From Parabacteroides distasonis (lineage in GTDB: Bacteria > Bacteroidota > Bacteroidia > Bacteroidales > Tannerellaceae), in NCBI GenBank assembly GCA_021531775.1, contig JAFBIU010000006.1, positions 62,001-126,000 of the forward strand: a stretch of 64,000 bases of DNA. The letters are read 5' to 3'. The notes under the pieces are model-generated. The model was not told the DNA's origin, did no database searches, and was given only the letters and a program-made list of their open reading frames with translations. A program made the translations under genes and the position numbers. Positions 61,274 to 64,000 of this stretch are shown here, piece after piece. The number at the start of each line of letters is the position of its first letter. The first letter of the stretch is position 1.

Positions 61274-64000
61274 AGCCGCTTCGACAGTCAGCTGGATCCC
61301 TTCCGTATGGGCCACAAATTCGGGTGCATACATACATTGGAGGGTACTAATACCACCGGCATAATCTCCTGTTCGGGTGACATAGGCGGTATATTCCAAT
61401 ACGTAGGTCCCTTTGGGCAGATGATCGAAGAAGAATTGCTCCGAAGCATCTTTCGATGTATGATAGTAATAGAGACCATCACGCATCTCCACACCCGACA
61501 GCATCTGCACAGGTTCAAAACATGCCGGACGTACATCTTTCAGCACCACAAAGTCCATGTCGCGATCGTTCCGTACGACCAACCGGACCACCACTTGGTC
61601 ACCCACAGTAACAGCTGTTTGATCCGTAACGGACTGCATGGATGGACCCGTGGCTGTCTGCCGCTTTACAAAGAAACGTTTTTCCACTTGGATGGCACCT
61701 GATTGTTGCTTGATCGCGCGAATCGGCTGGAACGATTGCCGATAAACGGCCCCCCAAGCGGGAGCGGTTCCCTGTTTACGAATAGACAGCTGGGAGATAT
61801 CCCCACGAAGTTGTGCCGGCTCGATCACCTCTTTCCGATAACCGGTTCCTGTCTCACCAGCCGATGCCAACCAGGGCAAGCCTCCCCATTGTACCTGACA
61901 ATGGTTCGGTGTAGCCAACCAGTCATTACCCGTCAGCAACAATGCATAGATAGCCTGAGCCGTTGCGGTCTCCGATTCCCATTGTTGTGTCCGTTTCTGA
62001 TTCAACAGCCACTGCCGCATCTGATCCAACTCGGTGGCAGGACAATCCATGACCTGTGCAAAAGCCATTAACAGACAGTGGGTCTCAATGGGAGCATACC
62101 AGCCATTCGTCCGCCGGTTATTGGCCCAGAAACAACCCTGTTCGGTTGAATGAGTAGCCGTCCTCTCAATCCATTTCCAAATTGTCGTTGCCTCAGCCAT
62201 ACGGCCATTGCGTTTGAGCAACCAAGCTATTTCGGCTTTCTCATAGTAGCCATACGATTTCCACTGGCGAGCTGCCTGATCGGTATAGAAACGGATGGCC
62301 TCTCTTGCCTCCCCGGCCTCCGGCACATCACGGTAGAAACTACGGACAAAGAGGAAATCGACCAACATCGGATCCGGCAGACAGGCAGAGAGATTCCCTT
62401 GACGCAACAAATGTTGATACTGTTCAGCCACATATCGGTCCATATAGGCCAAGGCATCCATTTGCATCCGCTTTTCCGCTTCATCAAAAGAGGTGGCGTT
62501 CAATTGGACCAGCTGGGTCATTCCGCGCAAGATGTATTGGGTAATATAGGGACTGCTAACAGGAAAGCCAGGAAACCAGCTCCAACCGCCATCGGGTTGC
62601 TGCTCATCTTGCAACCGCTGCATCCAAGTCTGTTTCCACGAAGCTAAACGGTTGGCATTGAACAACAAGGAGAGTTGTTGTTGCTGTTCTTGCTCATTCC
62701 GGGCCTCCAACAGCCATGGAGTCTCTTCCAACAACATGGCTTTCAATGATTCATCTCGCTCCAACGGAGTGAGGCGTGTCGTTGAAGAACCCTCAGCCTC
62801 CCATTGCCGGATCATCGATTGAACCGAAGGATGGTGTTGTGCGATCGATGCAGCCAAAGTCGCTGCATAATAGCGGGAGAAACAGGTGATCAGATTGTCC
62901 CCAGCTTGATAGGCCAACGTAGGTAATGCCTGTACCGCTTGCCATATAGGGTTCTCGCTCAATTCCAAAGTATAATTCAATGTGGTTCCAACCGACCAGT
63001 CAGGCAGTTTCACCTGTTGTTCCCCCTCCTGCAAAAGGTAGAAAGGTTGGCTCTCCGTCACAAACAACTGATCCGACAAAACCGGCAACAGATGCTGTTC
63101 ACCATCGCTACCCTGATCCGATTCGGCCAAAATCCGGCAGCCCACCAACGTACAGTTAGTTGGAACCGGCAAGGTCCATTCCACAGAGGTCATGGCACCT
63201 GCTTCCAACTGGAACGACTTCTGTGACTTGGTCAGGCAGACCACCGGCTGTTCCGTCTCCGGATCAAACAATTCCAAGCGGACACGTCCTTCTACCACTT
63301 GATCGGACTGGTTCATCACCTGCGTACTCAAGGTCACCAGATCACCCTGCCGCAGGAAACGAGGCAGATTCGGCAACACCATCAACGGTTTTTGGGTGAT
63401 CACCTGCCCAGACCAACTTCCCCATTTCAGATCGGCCGTATGGGCCAATAGTTGTACCTTCCAAGTTGTATTGTTCTCAGGCAAAGTAAAACGGAAAGCA
63501 GCTTCTCCCGTTGAATCACTCCGCAAGGTCGGGAAGAAAAAGGCCGTTTCTGCCAAGTCGCTCCGCACCTTCACACCCGATTCAGGCACCTGCGACAAAT
63601 CACACTCTTCCGACTCCTCAACCGATGTCACAACTACCGCATCTGCCACTGCTGCCTCTTCCATTACAACAGCATCGCTATCATCAGCTACCCGGCGATT
63701 GGAAGCAGACTTCAGCATGACACCTCCCAACCGATAGGAAAAGCCCCTGTCAAACAGTTGTTGCCAATCCAACATCACCGGTTGTGGAACCGGAGCTGGC
63801 GCATAAGATACCTGTTCTTCCACATAACCGGAACTACGACCAAAGGCACTCCCTCCCCGAAACGAGGGACAATACAAGGTCGGACGCCATTGGGGTTGGA
63901 AAGACCAGCGGAAGGGCAACAATTGATCCAACGAGGCATCATACATGCCAGCCAAAAGTTGGGCAACAACCGGGATGGAATCGGCATCCACAATCCGGAA
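61259..64000 (-). CDS. Alpha-2-macroglobulin-like protein, C-terminal part, 5' end cut by window
   Basis: The frame is open to the window edge; 913 residues are visible. TLPENNTTWKVQLLAHTAD and QKPLMVLPNLPRFLRQGD match the A2M domain with its LPxFLRxGD motif, and the alpha-helical thioester-domain region follows (SWFPGFPVSSPYITQYILRG, then AQAIYALL). Where GCGEQ/GCPEQ would be, it reads LAYQAGDNLITCFSRYYAA, so the thioester is absent. It ends with a receptor-binding-like beta domain. Bacterial homologues sit in the periplasm and may trap proteases or, without the thioester, act structurally (as proposed for MagD/YfaS relatives). The N-terminus is outside the window. Confidence 0.85.
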   Translation of the reverse strand, partial: FRIVDADSIPVVAQLLAGMYDASLDQLLPFRWSFQPQWRPTLYCPSFRGGSAFGRSSGYVEEQVSYAPAPVPQPVMLDWQQLFDRGFSYRLGGVMLKSASNRRVADDSDAVVMEEAAVADAVVVTSVEESEECDLSQVPESGVKVRSDLAETAFFFPTLRSDSTGEAAFRFTLPENNTTWKVQLLAHTADLKWGSWSGQVITQKPLMVLPNLPRFLRQGDLVTLSTQVMNQSDQVVEGRVRLELFDPETEQPVVCLTKSQKSFQLEAGAMTSVEWTLPVPTNCTLVGCRILAESDQGSDGEQHLLPVLSDQLFVTESQPFYLLQEGEQQVKLPDWSVGTTLNYTLELSENPIWQAVQALPTLAYQAGDNLITCFSRYYAATLAASIAQHHPSVQSMIRQWEAEGSSTTRLTPLERDESLKAMLLEETPWLLEARNEQEQQQQLSLLFNANRLASWKQTWMQRLQDEQQPDGGWSWFPGFPVSSPYITQYILRGMTQLVQLNATSFDEAEKRMQMDALAYMDRYVAEQYQHLLRQGNLSACLPDPMLVDFLFVRSFYRDVPEAGEAREAIRFYTDQAARQWKSYGYYEKAEIAWLLKRNGRMAEATTIWKWIERTATHSTEQGCFWANNRRTNGWYAPIETHCLLMAFAQVMDCPATELDQMRQWLLNQKRTQQWESETATAQAIYALLLTGNDWLATPNHCQVQWGGLPWLASAGETGTGYRKEVIEPAQLRGDISQLSIRKQGTAPAWGAVYRQSFQPIRAIKQQSGAIQVEKRFFVKRQTATGPSMQSVTDQTAVTVGDQVVVRLVVRNDRDMDFVVLKDVRPACFEPVQMLSGVEMRDGLYYYHTSKDASEQFFFDHLPKGTYVLEYTAYVTRTGDYAGGISTLQCMYAPEFVAHTEGIQLTVEAASHGR

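Overview
The window reads as the chromosome of a gut-type Bacteroidales bacterium, most likely Parabacteroides or a close Tannerellaceae relative. The evidence is a SusC/SusD pair, an LptF/G permease, a PorW/SprE-like type IX secretion lipoprotein, fused RibBA, sialidases, many lipoproteins, and start-proximal promoters of the Bacteroidetes type (TAnnTTTG at about -7, sometimes TTTG at about -33). Species cannot be fixed from the sequence alone. There is no rRNA, transposase, integrase, CRISPR array or phage module. The only tRNA is tRNA-Phe(GAA).

Layout. 1-7.4 kb (minus strand) holds a partial DUF1599 gene, an M23/LysM cell-wall peptidase, and a tight five-gene run: S8 protease, xseA, xseB, ispD, recG. 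7.5-18 kb is mostly housekeeping: tRNA-Phe with terminator, RNase R, a 5'-nucleotidase, a sugar-isomerase-like TIM barrel, a Big_5 lipoprotein with a DUF3108 partner, a hotdog thioesterase, cysS (with a possible 59-aa ORF just upstream) and a PfkB kinase. 18.2-23 kb contains a 98-nt near-palindromic element, a VOC protein, and an uncharacterised module: a seven-TM AraC-type regulator, three 21-bp direct repeats, then two secreted lipoproteins. 23-35 kb has a formylglycine-generating-enzyme-like/sialidase fusion, topA, a NUDIX hydrolase, a 999-aa TPR protein with an outer-membrane barrel partner, and a GH33 sialidase.

35-40.2 kb is the clearest accessory region. Three AAA+ ATPases with PD-(D/E)XK-like C-termini stand in a row, separated by unusual DNA: a perfect 31-bp inverted repeat, five 11-bp tandem repeats, nearly three 33-bp tandem repeats whose last copy runs into a promoter, and short motifs shared by the two intergenic gaps. 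This is the best candidate for something undescribed, although each ATPase family is common in Bacteroidetes.

40.3-64 kb returns to core functions: typA, lptF/G, ribBA, an aspartate-type aminotransferase, an ECF sigma factor with a membrane partner, and a five-gene run (endonuclease/phosphatase, aroA, small membrane protein, metal ABC permease, PorW-like lipoprotein). It ends with an isolated SusC/SusD pair, dgt, and the C-terminal 913 residues of an alpha-2-macroglobulin-like protein that lacks a thioester motif.

The genes fall into three kinds: envelope and secretion functions (M23, LptF/G, PorW, TPR/barrel, macroglobulin), host-glycan use (sialidases, SusCD), and nucleic-acid or central metabolism. 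Promoter calls are by-eye motif matches; none was scored against a background model.
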